Shown here: one piece after another, positions 1 through 11,707 of the stretch
Layout of the letters: each line of letters opens with the position of its first letter
Numbering within the stretch: position 1 is the first letter of the stretch
From: Clytia hemisphaerica
Taxonomy: Eukaryota; Cnidaria; Hydrozoa; Leptothecata; Clytiidae
Length of the DNA: 64,000 nt
NCBI GenBank assembly: GCA_902728285.1
Contig: CACVBU010001105.1
Span: 1 to 64,000, forward strand
Direction of reading: 5' to 3'
Notes under the pieces: generated by a model
What the model was told of the DNA's origin: nothing
Database searches by the model: none
Seen by the model: the letters and a program-made list of their open reading frames with translations, nothing else
Program-made: the position numbers and the translations under genes

Positions 1-291
1 TCACCTTGGTGAGAAAAGTGGCGGCAAATGGTATAACGATACTCTGATATTGATGACGCGCCGAAACAACATTAAATTACCAATGGTCAAAAAGAAGATC
101 AAGCGCTCCGTCCTCGATGCGATTGAAGCTGCAGAGAAAGCGAGCAAGAAACTAGGCTAGCTATCACTCGTGGGCTAGCAGCAAGGAAACTTGCCGAGGA
201 GGCAGAGACGGCATCCATGATAGCAGCTGGAGATGCGGAAAAAGCGCAAGATTTTCGAAGGAAATTTACATTGCATCCTCTCTGTTGAAAG
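1..291 (+). pseudogene. Exon of an unidentified gene, 3' donor visible, frame disrupted
   Basis: This is the 3' part of an exon that enters from outside the window. Coding character is clear in pieces: one frame reads WYNDTLILMTRRNN and AIEAAEKASKK and then hits TAG near 160; another frame continues with GLAARKLAEEAETASM. The Ala/Glu/Lys-rich stretch looks helical. The exon ends at a good donor (GAAAG followed by GTAGGG). It pairs with the next exon at 524, whose acceptor has a long pyrimidine tract. I do not recognise the family. At least one single-base frame change is needed to read it, so it is either decayed or carries assembly errors. Confidence 0.5.
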
Positions 292-523
292 GTAGGGATG
301 AATATTTATTTAGGTACCTTTTGACGTTATCTTGCTCTTTAACATCTCAAAATCTAGGTTTGTTTTCTTTCTTTTTGTGAATAACAACCTACTGATATTG
401 CTTTGAAGTGGTTACGCTTTATATACAACAGTTATTTGATTCGATCATGGCTGTTTATAAAATACCGTATCATAGGTAATAGGTGCATTTTAAATACTGT
501 TTTTTACCTCTCTTTCTCTACAG

Positions 524-2584
524 AATCGCTGAGAAATTTGAATCATAACCTCAAACGAAAACAGTGATGATAGTAGTACAGAAAGTCTCAATCTCAAACA
601 TAAATCAACACCCAACCTTCAAGTCAACGATTCTCCTAGTGGTTCATGCGCCGAAAACGACATTCGTTCTCGTCTTTAACAGTAACCAACACGAACGTAT
701 CCACAAGAAATCGTCGTCTTTCTCACACCTTTGAGTAATGACAGTATGAGAATATAGATTTAGATGTTTTACATTCTTTTCAAAAACACCCTGCATCCGA
801 ATCAGCACTTTATGCTGCCATGGATACTACGATCGGTGCCGGTGCTTTTAACCCTTTCTTATCACAAATGGTGTTGATGCAATATAATGATGCACAGACA
901 AGAATCACAAAACGCGCGGTGGAAGTGCTCTCGGGGAGAGATTAGGAAGAGAACTCAAACATGTTTGCATCGACTTTTGTACCCATGGCTGCCCGTAAAT
1001 CGGATTATGACAATACTGACGGTTTGCTGATTCGGATAGGAGTTGTGAAGACTCTCCTAGGAGAAGTTCCTCAGCTAACGAATATTTATCAAGACGTTCT
1101 AGTACTGCTTCCGATGGTTCAACAATAGCCAAAGACGCCGGTTTCTGGCGCGTTCGGTAACAGGAATGAGTCGTTCGCGTTCCGGACCCATTTCGCCGTC
1201 TTCCAAGCCGAAGCGAACGCTTTTACATCCGAGCGACTGTGCGCGTAAACGGCGTTTCAGGAGTGGCGAATATGAGTATGGATTCGGGAGATTCGATCAC
1301 GACGAGTGAAGACGTTAAGACGATCGAAATGAAAGGTAAATTATTGACCGGAGATGAAGTGAACTATAGTTACATTGCACTTAACACAGGCATCCAAGGT
1401 AAAGATAGCGTTTGTTTTATACACTGACCATCCAAGACCTAAATTCCGTTCCGACTTTTCAATATCTGAGAAAACATTAGTTAATTCCTCGACCGGGTTA
1501 TACCGGACACTTGTCGGCGAGGTTCCTCGTGTTTTGAATCCAACTTCCAAAACCGGAATCCCGGAAATCGATGGACGCCGGGACTCGATTGACAGTGGGA
1601 CAGCCGACGGGGAGTCTTTGTTAGATTCAAGAGGTTATGTTAAAAATGGTAGCACGAGTAGTAAAGATAAATTACCTATTTCAAGGACTTCAAGTAAAGG
1701 TGTCCGCTATTCGTTTAGCCCGAGTTTTGAAGACCGAGATACGGACGTACCGGCGGAAAAAAGTCCGCTTGTTGATGATTGTAAAACCACCGCCGACGTA
1801 TGACGATGTTTTTGATAAATCAGTGAGAGAAAAGGAACACACACTTCGTCCATACGGATTTGCCATCGTAACCCTAAACAAGTTATCATAACTTCGGACG
1901 AAAAAACCAGCAGAATCTAGCGCTCCGCAAAACGAACAGCCAAGTATGGAGATCCATATCGAATCGAGTGTCGAATCTAGTGTTGATTCTAAAACGAAAC
2001 CGTCTGCAAAGAAGGTTTAGCCGGTTTGTTAGCGAAACTTTGTGGCGTAAGAAATAGTCTTTTCTGTACGTTCCACATCTACGGACTCAGGCTACAAACA
2101 AAGTTTCAGTCTGGATGATGCATCCGTAAGCGCCCTTTCTCCTAAAGCTTTACGTTATTCACCCCAACCGCCCGTTATTGATTGAAAAAACCACCCCATA
2201 CAACGAATCTTCAAAATCGACTCTAAACACGACTGTAGTCTCGATTGAAAATGATAAACATCGACAGTTAAAACACATGCGGTCAACAGACCTCGAAACG
2301 CGGTAGCTTGAAACGAAGCAGCCTCAAGAAAACGAGCGAACGGTGGAAACCTCAATACAGACGAATTTGATCAAAACAGAACTATCGAACAAAGTCCCCT
2401 TCCGGGACGGAAAATTGAATTACCGACTTTTTTCGACCGGGATGGTGGTAAAGTACCGTTAAACGGAAGTACGCAATCGGTAGACCGACAGTTTAACAAA
2501 CGAACAACCACGAACTCTATGGAAGATTACGTCATCCTTGACGAGCAGAAAGACCATCTGAAGAAAATTGGAGACAGTAAAAAG
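524..2584 (+). pseudogene. Large exon of the same unidentified gene, about ten frame changes
   Basis: The exon has a strong acceptor (CTCTTTCTCTACAG) and a donor AAAG followed by GTAGGC. Protein-like sequence runs through it but jumps frame repeatedly: for example STESLNLKHKSTPNLQ near 570, LYAAMDTTIGAGAFNPF near 810, SRRSSTASDGSTIAKDAG near 1090, a 142-codon frame at 1375-1803, then EDYVILDEQKDHLKK at the end. The composition (Ser, Thr, Asp, Glu, Lys) is that of a long disordered cytoplasmic tail. A PPPTY motif (1787-1801), the WW-domain ligand class PPxY, lies where two frames overlap. The exon is CpG-rich compared with the rest of the window. Splice sites are preserved while the frame is not, so recent decay or sequencing indels are both possible. 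Family not recognised. Confidence 0.55.
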
Positions 2585-4651
2585 GTAGGCTGCTTAAAAT
2601 TCATGTATGGTGATATTTCGTATTTACAAAAGGGTGTCCTTTCTGTCTTTACGCTTTAGAAAATGGCTCGAACTTTATAAACCTTCCGAAGATTTTTGTG
2701 TTAGAGTTTTCTATCTTCTTTATATCGGGATAAATTTCCATTGTAGCAATATTCGCTGTTTTCATTGCAGAATCATTGCAGAATCGGACTGTACACATTA
2801 AAACCGCTTAATTATTGAGTAACCCAACGTCATAAGAAAATTTCTAAAAAAAGATATCTTTTTGTCAGGACGTTATTGATAAAATTGTATTTGTACATCC
2901 TCCTTCCGCAATACAGCTTAATTGCTTTCTGGTCCTCAATTTATCATTTCTAAATACCAAAATGACCGCGATTTTTTTGAACTAGAAGCCATTCACTGAG
3001 ACCACACTACTAACACAGAGTGAGTTAGCATGGAAACAAACAATTAAAAAAACAATACAACAGATCGTTTAATTACTATAGTTAGTAATCGTTCAAACTA
3101 TTTTTATTCAGCAATTAACTCTTAAGAGCTATAACGATTTTTCCCCTATTCAAAAAATATCAAACACTTTAGGAATTTGTATGTGTGCTGTGTTACGTCT
3201 AAAGTCCAAATTTGTTCTAGCCCTATCAATAGATCATACGAGTAACCCCGGATATTTCACTCTCCAAAACTTCACAACAAGGCCAACAGACCGTCTATCC
3301 TTAATTAGTCTGTTTTAATCACTTGGTGAATACTCCTAGCCAACTTTTCCTACTGTCTTAAATCACTTCTCATTATACTTTGAGATGTTCCTTGTTCAGA
3401 AAGATATCTCGTCGTGTTTAATTTTTTAGAAGAAAATTCTGCTCATTGTAACTTTGTCTAGTTCATACACTTTTTAAAGTGTATTAAATTTAGCGTTTCT
3501 TAAAAATGCCTCGGTGTTAATAAAAGATGCACGATTTTTTTTATAAGAACTTTCAAAATTGTTGAAGCCTTCGGATGTTCTTAAATTTTGAGTTTTAAGC
3601 CTAAAAATGTTTTTTAGATGTTCTTATTTTCCCCATTTTGTTAGTGTTTTTGTCCATTTCTTAAGAAATTAGATGTTTTAGAGTCCGTGAAGCCTCAAAA
3701 TCTTCTTAAATTCTTAACATTCTGGCTATCAAAGCCTTTTGTACTTATATAGTTTTGTTCTAATAAAAAAACGTGTATGGACTTGTCTGGGTCATTTCAG
3801 AGTAGGATTTCGCTTTTTTAAGTCTTGATTATCAACATAATTGTATGCTGTAAGTGAAGAATGCCTGATTTTTTTTTACTTTGCGTAATTTTTGGTTTCT
3901 AAAAGTTATATATTGGAATCAAACCGCAAACATTTTTACGTCAGGTAGAAAATTAAAAAACAGATTTTCACGTGATATAATAGGACATATGGCTTAATTG
4001 CCAGGCAGCCAGCAGGCCAGGTTTATGTAGTCATGGGAGTAGGAAAATTTTTGATTAGGTCGTTAGGTTTTAGAAGGTCTTCATTAGATTTTCTTTAACT
4101 GCAAGATTGCGTAATTGATGATGAAATAACGTAAAATTTAATTTGTCAAATCGAAAGGATTATTCGTGGTATTAATTCTTTCAACGACTGGTTCTCAAAA
4201 AGACGTGACCAAATTTAATCCATTAAAAAATAAAAGCTCTTCGGCAGTTGTAGGAATGTCCTTTATATTTTTTTGGCATATTTGGAATAGGATTTCGATG
4301 TTTCGTGAAATTTTCTACGTTAAACGGCCAGTGGTATCCACCTTTAAACTTCTCTTAGTTAAGACACCCGTGCATCTCGCGATTCAGGGATGGACGGCTT
4401 GATGTACTTCGAAAAGCATTAGATCAATTTTTGGCAATTTTGACCTAACCGAACCTTAACATCGACCAGCTAAAATTGAAATGAAATCCATTGGTCCTTT
4501 ATAAATAAAGAGAACTTAAAGTGGGAAAAACCTCGATAATTTTATAAGAAGGTTGTTTTTTCCAAATATGAATTCTAAAAACCTTTAGCTTGCATTATCA
4601 TATATTGGTGTGAAATCTTTTTTTAAATTATTTTTCTCTTTTCTTTTTCAG
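2585..4651 (+). other. Intron of the gene above
   Basis: The stretch starts GTAGGC and ends with a long T/C tract and CAG. It is AT-rich, with many T runs and no coding signal or recognisable transposon ends. Short open frames inside look like chance. Confidence 0.5.
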
Positions 4652-4684
4652 TTCGATACAACCGGCATGCTAACGTGGGTGTAA
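4652..4684 (+). CDS. Terminal exon encoding a PDZ-ligand-like C-terminus
   Basis: After the acceptor TTCTTTTTCAG the sequence reads F-D-T-T-G-M-L-T-W-V and then TAA. The phase agrees with the donor at 2584 (…GDSKK joined to FDTTG…). A C-terminal T-W-V fits the class I PDZ-ligand rule (S/T-x-hydrophobic); related ETWV ends are well-known ligands of Erbin and ZO-1 type PDZ domains. With the PPxY in the preceding exon this suggests a scaffolded cytoplasmic or membrane protein, by inference only. The 3' UTR presumably runs into the AT-rich sequence up to about 5.1 kb; I see no certain poly(A) signal. Confidence 0.55.
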   Translation, partial: FDTTGMLTWV

Positions 4685-5199
4685 CCAACATCGTGTATTC
4701 TACAGACCAGATGAGAAGCTGGATTTGGAAGACCAGATCTATTTTTTATCTAACGTATACAAAATTTATTTAGAGATACTTGAGTGATTTTAATTTATTT
4801 TACATTTTTGTATAACTGTGACCGTCGGTAAATTTATGTAAATACGCGAGCTTTTTTATTGAAATTGAATTTATTTTAAAGTTGAAGTTTCCAATTTTAC
4901 GAATTAAAAAAAATATGTGAAACATTAGATTTTTGTTTCGAATTTTCTAGGGTCTGCTTTTGACTCTTATTCATCCTGGTAACAAATTCTCGGGTGACAA
5001 TGTTTGGGTATGAGTAACTTTTAGCAAAAAAACACCCAAGAGCTTTTATAAAGTAAAACAAAGAGGTGTCTATGGGACCTTGAAAATGAATTATTCAATT
5101 TTACGAATCTAGTGAACTTTGAAAAACAAGCATGATCTGCGTTAGTAGTTTTGTGTTCATGTTCTTTTATGGCTCGCGTTGTAACACAATTTATCACTA

Positions 5200-5517
5200 C
5201 TCTTAGGTTCCAAATAAACGCCCCCCCCTCGCTTGTTAATTTTTCCAACGCCCGGACCTTATTAGGACCCCCCCCGTTTATTAATCTCTAAGAATATTTT
5301 CAGCTGTCAAAGAGAAGGCCCCTTATTTTGCTCTAAAAAGCCTGATTTTAGCCTATTTTTACCTTATTTTCGGGTTTCAGAAGTACAATTTCCAACCCCC
5401 CCGGCAATTAGCCCCCCCCGTTTATTGAAATCTAGAAAACTAGAAAATTTTCCGACACCCCCCCCCCCCATTTATTCGAACCCCCCCCCCCCCCCCCGTT
5501 TATTTGGAACCTAAGAG
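5200..5517. mobile_element. C-tract MITE with 21-bp perfect TIRs and TA target duplication (Tc1/mariner type)
   Basis: Both ends are CTCTTAGGTTCCAAATAAAC (+G) in inverted orientation, flanked by TA on each side (5198-5199 and 5518-5519), the target duplication typical of Tc1/mariner. Inside are several runs of 7-18 C followed by GTTTATT or ATTTATT on the same strand, so the opposite strand carries G runs able to form G-quadruplexes. There is no coding capacity. Confidence 0.8.
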
Positions 5518-5684
5518 TATGCCTTTTATACAATTTTTTTAGGGAATCGTTCTGTAACAAGAAAGCGGCAAATCTCACACTTGTCCCGCTGATCCTACCA
5601 TTTTAATCAATTTGAGTACAGCCATCAACTCTCCCTAATTCGAATTTTCTGTAATTCGAATTGAAACATTAGTCACTTCAGCTG

Positions 5685-5873
5685 AACATTGAGTTTCAAG
5701 TCCAAAGGGCTCGAGGTGAAACTAACCCTTCTCAGGCAAGAGAAATTGAAGTCACTTATTTCCCACCCAAAACGTGCATAGAACGCGCTGTAATCATGAC
5801 TAATTTCGTTCTGGATGGGAAATAAGTGTTTTCAGGAGTCTCGCCTCTAGCCCTTCGAGCTTGAAACTCAATG
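5685..5873. mobile_element. Short MITE, copy 1, with 8-bp target duplication
   Basis: The inverted ends contain CATTGAGTTTCAAG and GGGCTCGAGG/CCTCTAGCCC, and the element is flanked by direct TTCAGCTG (5677-5684 and 5874-5881). The interior includes ACTTATTTCCCACCC and GCATAGAACGCGC, shared with the copy at 9280. An 8-bp duplication is the hAT hallmark. Confidence 0.75.
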
Positions 5874-5881
5874 TTCAGCTG

Positions 5882-7140
5882 TAATGTAATTTTATAGACT
5901 GGATGGTGCGATTAAGGGCTCTGACCATAGTCAGAAAATAGATTTTAGTATCTGAATATAAAAGTTATGTTTTAAATTCTTTAACACTTTTAACAAAGAA
6001 TTGTCTTTATTAATAGCTTTTTAATCAAACCCCTTAAGAGTAATTAAGAACTTAATTGCAAGAATGACGTTATGAACTTTAAAAAGACGTTAATAACATG
6101 TTGCATCACCTTCTTTTATAAAAAGTGCTAAGTTTTAATAGGTAGTTAACCTTTTTCTTTTGAACTTTTTTTAAGCTTTTCGCAAAGAATTGAACTATTT
6201 TAAATTTTGCGGAAAAATTTTCTAAAAAGATGTGTCAAAAGTTAAGACTGTTTTTTTAAGCAAAATCCAGATGAAAAATTGATGAAAAACCACTATTTTG
6301 AAGATTTCGAGACAAAGAAGCATTTACAAAAATTTTCCGCAAAAATTTTTATTGTTCGGTAAAAGATACACCATCTACTGCGAAAATTTTTTCAAAATAT
6401 TTTTTCTTCGCCGAAACTAAGCTCTTCAAAGTTTAAATACTCTTCCTCGCAAAAGTCTTCATTTTCTTCTTCATCAATTTTTTTTCAATGCAATTTTTGA
6501 ATTTTCAGATTCAGGAATAGTTTGTCTAACAGAAAATGTATAACATGCCATAGTTTTGTTGGTTACATCAGTCAGAAAACACATTTTAAACACGGCAATT
6601 ATGAAAAATTCACTATGGTCAGAGCCCTTAAGTTGCCCGGTAGTATATGGTAATATCCTTTTGCTTAATAGGCGGACTGTAAAACAGTCCGCCAGATTTA
6701 CGTTGTTTTTGCCAGGTAAAACAGAATGAAGCAATGTTTTTATTTGAAAATAAGGGATTCAAAATCTTCTATTGATGTTTGTTTCGCATTCTTGATTGTA
6801 TTTTTAACTCCAAGTAGCTTTTTTTGTTATTTGGATTTTAAACATTTTTCTTCAAACTGGACTCTCGGTGTCATCAAAAATTATTAGAAAGCAAAGTTCA
6901 ATCAGAAGTAGACTCTAGTCTAGCTGTTATGTAGCTTCATAGAAAAAAGTCTTGTTAGACGCAATCTTTGAAGCCTTTTTTATTAAAAGGAGAAATTATC
7001 GTTCGAAAATTTGCTTTCAATTAGCAAGATTCGCAAATTTTTGCTCATATTTCTAAAATTGAAGCTTAAATTTTTTAATTTAAAAAATCGAATAACAAAT
7101 TTAAACATTTTTTGGGTAAGGTTAATCAAAACAAGCAACA
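5882..7140. other. No gene seen
   Basis: AT-rich sequence with scattered short open frames in both strands. I find no splice-supported exon, transposon end or RNA gene. Confidence 0.4.
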
Positions 7141-7209
7141 TGCTGAATGGACTTACGTGACGATGAGAATCCAGATAAAAATAGGACAAACAGCAAGAGG
7201 GTAAGAAAG

Positions 7210-7620
7210 TGGTCCAAAAAATTAGAAAAAACTGATGAAGCAATTTCACACCAAAACCCCATTTTTAGGCACATTTTGGCCCAAATTTGCTCAAAATTAT
7301 TTTTTGAAAACAAGCCTTCATCAGATTTTAAATATTACCATTTTATCAAAGTGCAAAAAATATCAATCCAATCGTGAGAAATGCTCTTTTCCCCTAAAAG
7401 CGACATAAGGGAATTTCCCCAAATAAGAAGATCCGTTACGACCAAAAAAATTTTTACGAAAAAAACAGCTTCGGCCACTTTTTAGAGAACCTTGCCCTCT
7501 ATCTTTATGCATAAAATTAGAAAAAAACTAATGAAGCAATTTCACACAAAGTCCAAAAAACCCATTTTTAGGCACTTTTTGGCCCAAATTTGCCCCCAAT
7601 TTTTTTTCGAAAATCGGGCG
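7210..7620. repeat. Two-copy diverged direct repeat
   Basis: About 100 bp at 7210-7315 (TTAGAAAAAACTGATGAAGC … ATTTTTAGGCACATTTTGG) recurs at about 7505-7615 with roughly 80-85% identity by eye. It is followed at 7700-7740 by ACGAACGGACGGACGAACG, a short GACG-type run. Confidence 0.65.
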
Positions 7621-7835
7621 CCGTCACTATTTGGGAATCACAAGTTTGCATCACTGTGCAAAAAAATAATGAGCCAAACCCGAAAAAAGAAAAGCTGGTA
7701 ACAGACGAACGGACGGACGAACGAACATCACCCACCGGGGTAGGTCCAAAAATAGTCTGAATCGCTGGCCTCAATAGACATTCAGACTTAGAACCTCTTC
7801 ACGATAAGCAGAAGCCTAATCGAAATGTGTTTCAA

Positions 7836-8439
7836 CATGAACATATAAACGACTGGACATCCATCTCCTTTGTCTTCTTGAAGATAACACAGCTAGCTTC
7901 GTTGCCGCCTCGTTAAAAGCATAAAATGAAACAATAGATTTTGATGATATACCACTTGGGAATACCTTGCTAACAGCGTCAAAACTTCGACAAAAGTCTC
8001 TGTTGTTCTACTCCTCTCAAGTTTTTTATCTATATCATAACAAAGATAACAGAGGCAAAATCATCGTCAGCTTGTCAAAACTCCGACTAATATTTCAAAA
8101 TTTTGACTTTAAAGTGTCTAATAATTTTAGAGAGTGTCACATTTTAATTTCGATATTCTTATTACAGTCTCTCAACTTTGGCAAGCTATTTTTTTCAAGT
8201 AATAAAAAAAATTATTGGAGTGACAAAAGGGATTCAAAAGTATACACACAGTTGAAATTCTGCATTTCAGAGTTGAAAAAGTTGATAAAATATATTACAA
8301 ACTTGTATCAATCTTTTTGCCTAAATAATTCAAAGGAATATTGTCGGATTTTTCATACCAATTTTGAAAAACAGGCGGCAACGAAGCTCGCTTCAAAGAG
8401 ACAATAAAAGATAGACGTCCAGTCGTTTATATGTTCATG
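7836..8439. mobile_element. Foldback element with ~70-bp inverted arms
   Basis: The left arm (7836-7909) begins CATGAACATATAAACGACTG and ends GCTTCGTTGCCGCC; the right arm (8374-8439) is its reverse complement with several mismatches. The 460-bp interior has a 146-codon open frame (7967-8407) overlapping the right arm; nothing in it resembles a known protein. No clear target duplication seen. Confidence 0.7.
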
Positions 8440-9004
8440 GTTTCAAAAGAATGTCTGCAAGAAGTATCGATTCTGTTTTACTTTAAACTAGAAAACGGAA
8501 AAGGCCTTTGGGATACCTAATGCAAGAATAAAACTCGATTCAAGTTTGTTAACTTCTCGAAATTCAGAGGAAGGGTTAATATGAAGGTTTTATGAAGCAA
8601 TGAGGTACGAAGTAGAAGGATCTGCGAAGTCAATGAAACTTATTCCTCTTTATATCTATGTTCATATCCTACAGTTCTACAGATTTAATTCAAACGATAG
8701 AAAATGCCAATCGCTAATCTATTTACAATCACCTTAAAAAACATAAATAAATATGAAGAAAAAAAATCAGGAAATCTTTTAACCCGCGGGAATCATTGCA
8801 ATTTCGCCCATGACAAAAACAACACCCTGTTACCAATTTTTGTGGTGAATAAGCTTCACTCTGAGAACCTAATAAATATCGTTCAACATTTTATAAAAAA
8901 GTTTTTGTAGGACTCCGTTTTAAATTAGGTTATTTTCAGTGTATTGGGCTCTTACAGAAAGTGTTCGTATATAGGGGGGAGGATATATTATTGTCCGGAC
9001 TAAA
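8440..9004. other. No gene seen
   Basis: Low-complexity AT-rich sequence with no feature I can support. Confidence 0.4.
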
Positions 9005-9080
9005 CTAGGCTGCACACATCCCCTCTGATAAGTTTTGATATAGCTATATCAAAACTAATTTGGGGATGCATGCAGCCTAG
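9005..9080. repeat. 76-bp near-perfect palindrome
   Basis: It begins CTAGGCTGCACACATCCCC, ends GGGGATGCATGCAGCCTAG, and has the self-complementary centre TTTTGATATAGCTATATCAA. The size suggests a tiny MITE or a cruciform-forming site. Confidence 0.75.
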
Positions 9081-9279
9081 GACTTAACATGTTCTGTTTT
9101 GGGGTAATTTTGCTGTCTAGGAGAAATTTCGAATGATGCTTGTTCTAGGTAGGGGGGAGGGTGTTAGACCTTATGTCCTGGGTGTCAATTTCCAGTCTCC
9201 CCATATTCATTTATCTATGAAAAAGCCCATTGTATTGAAATTCTAGCGAAACGTTGTTTTTTGAAACAGTAAGCACAAC

Positions 9280-9571
9280 TATTGAGTTTCAAGACCGAAG
9301 GGCTAGAGGCAAAACTTTAACCCTTTTCAGGCAAGAAAAATTGAAGCCACTTATTTCCCATCCAAAACGCGCATAGAACGCGCCGTAATCACGACGACGG
9401 ATTGTATCTGGGGGTACCTTTGTTTTTGAAGACTACATTTTTTGAAATCTAGCGATAGTTTCAATCCGGCATTTGTGTAAAACTACTAGCGGGCGTTCCG
9501 GATGGGAAAGAAGTGGTTTCATTTCCCATCCAGGAGTCTCGCCTCTAGCCCTTCGGTCTTGAAACTCGACG
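9280..9571. mobile_element. Short MITE, copy 2, with 8-bp target duplication
   Basis: The perfect inverted ends contain GAGTTTCAAGACCGAAGGG (27 bp in all), flanked by direct AGCACAAC (9272-9279 and 9572-9579). It is the same family as the element at 5685 but carries about 100 bp of extra internal sequence. Confidence 0.8.
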
Positions 9572-9697
9572 AGCACAACACTAGGTAAAAAGGGGCCTTC
9601 TATAAAGGACAACTACTAATGAAATATAAACACAAAATCTAATCCAGAATATAATAATCGATTCAACCAATATTTATATTCATCCTTTTAATACGGT

Positions 9698-10382
9698 TCA
9701 TTCCGCTAGAATCCCTTCCATTTTACTTTCAATTTCAATTTGTTGTGCTTGTTGCGTATCCTGTTGAACAACGTGTTGCTGTGGTTGAGGAGTGTGTTGT
9801 TGCTGACTCAACGGATAATTAGCGACCATTTGGTGATGTGTTTGTTGAGTCACTTGGTTTTGTTCTTCAATGTGATGCGCGTTCGTTGCTAACACATTAT
9901 TCGTTCCAGGCTCTTGTCCGTGCACTAGAGTGTTACCTCCTTTGAGAGAAGCTCGATGTTCATTTCGCAGACCAGAATCGATTGCCGTGATACACTCTTT
10001 GCGCCATGTTATGTCAACGAGGTTCGGACCACATGGGTATTTATTGAACGTGGCTTCCTTGACCGCCGCTAATTTTTCAGGATCCAGCTGTTGTTTATTT
10101 TGCGCGCGCCCGAAAACGCGACCGGTGCAGTTTCGATTGTAGCGTTCCTCTTTGGAGTAAATAGCGAAAGTTAGATTTTTGGCGAAGTTAGCACGCGATC
10201 GACTTTCAATGAAAACTTTCTCGATAACAGAGGCTGGAATTGGTGGAGAAAGCGAGTGATTGGTTGAACTGCTGGTAGAAGGTGTATCAGCCAATGGAAT
10301 AGTGAGCTCGTCTGTATCTTCGTCTGTTTGTGCTTCCGCAAGAATGTAATGCTGATTGGTACTGGGTACCCAGAAATCACTG
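9698..10382 (-). CDS. BEN-domain protein, last exon (BEN domain and Gln-rich tail)
   Basis: The exon starts after the acceptor TTTTCTTTTAG and ends in TGA at 9698-9700. It encodes about 228 residues. The BEN fold occupies roughly residues 50-145: FIESRSRANFAKNLTFAIYS, then SKEERYNRNCTGRVFG, QLDPEKLAAVKEATFNKYP, and WRKECITAIDSGLRN. BEN domains bind DNA or chromatin proteins, usually in transcriptional repression. The tail after the domain is rich in Gln and His (polyQ-like runs). Phase 2 at the start matches the upstream exon. The reading frame is clean, unlike the neighbouring transposon relics. Confidence 0.85.
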
Positions 10383-10709
10383 CTAAAAGAAAACATGAAA
10401 AAGACCTAAGCCATTGTACGCAATATCTTATTAAGTGGTAAGGCTCACCTCAGCCAGTGCCTTCCAACAAACCAAATTTTTTCTTTGTTAAATCGCGATA
10501 AAAAAGCGGTTTTCGTCTAACAGGCTAGGCTCACCTCAGCACCAACAGATCGTGCAGAAAATGGAATCGACTTCCTTAAAAATAACTACTTTTTCGAATA
10601 ACGTATTTACTTTTTAAATATTTTGTCAAAATTCTCCAAATGCAACGAAATTTTACCCCTAGAAAGGTAGATACACTTAAAGATGAGCAAAGTTAATGAC
10701 AAATTACAC

Positions 10710-10941
10710 CCACATCCGCCTGTTTTTCCTTTCAGCATTTTGAGATCGTTTGATGTAGCTTGGGTAAGTTGTTGAGGATTACGACCAGAAAGTGTCAAAG
10801 CGTAGAACTCTTGTTGTTGTTGTTCTTTGGCTGCTTGTACGAGAGAATAAGACGGAGGGAAGCCTTCCAACAGAACGGCTGTTTCCCCTTCCGTTTCTTC
10901 ACCAAGGTCCGTCTTTTGTTGCTCATGTTGCTGAGAGGTGT
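10710..10941 (-). CDS. BEN-domain gene, internal exon
   Basis: The exon is preceded by TTCTTCTATTAG and followed by a phase-matching donor GTGTAA. It encodes DTSQQHEQQKTDLGEETEGE, then FPPSYSLVQAAKEQQQQ and NPQQLTQATSNDLKMLKG. It is linker sequence with Gln runs and no domain of its own. The donor is a weak match to consensus and was chosen because it restores the frame into the BEN exon. Confidence 0.7.
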
Positions 10942-11342
10942 CTAATAGAAGAACAGTGAAATACATACAACATAATGAAAAAGCTCTAAAAAATACACGA
11001 TAACATAGAATAGAAATTTTCATAAACCATAATATCACGAACAGCGAATGCCTAGGATTTATAGAAGACTCTTAGAAAATATTGAGAGGTCCATTTTCTT
11101 CATCATAGAATGATCGGAGACACAGAGATGCACTAAACAACAGACAATATTCGTGACATCATCTATGAAAGGATCTATATGTGTAGGGACAAAGCACTAT
11201 GTATCGTGTAAACGGGTCCCTATTCTTTGAAAAAATGAATTAATATGATTTTAGATCTTTTATTAGAGGAAAAGTTTTGAGCACCGTTCATGACTTCTTC
11301 ATATTATGTGAAACGAAAAAAAAACAACGAACTGAAACATAC

Positions 11343-11537
11343 CAGGCGAGTTCTTTTGTTCCGATGGATTTGCATCGGTGACATTCGATTGTGGATTGAC
11401 TTCAATGGTCTGTGTGGCTGCTGGCAATTCAGTGGCAGGGGGTAGAGGGTTCCCTTCAGCATCCAAAGGAATGTTCAAATGTTTGATCACCACATCTATC
11501 TTTGAATGGAGTGATTCAATTGACTTCATCAACGTAT
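11343..11537 (-). CDS. BEN-domain gene, internal exon
   Basis: The acceptor is CATATTGCAG and the donor CCTG followed by GTATGT. It encodes TLMKSIESLHSKIDVVIKHL followed by a Pro/Thr/Asn-rich linker. The first part looks like a short amphipathic coiled coil, common upstream of BEN domains. Phases on both sides agree with the flanking exons. Confidence 0.75.
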
Positions 11538-11707
11538 CTGCAATATGGGAATAAATTTATCAAAATTTTATCTCAAGAGTTGTAATTATTTGGTAACGAG
11601 TGATCACTACTGGTAAGAAGCTAACATAGAAAGGAATGACCTTAAAACTCAGTGATATAATTTAATACTTTATATTATTAGAAAACCAAAGAAAGTGGCT
11701 AACTTAC

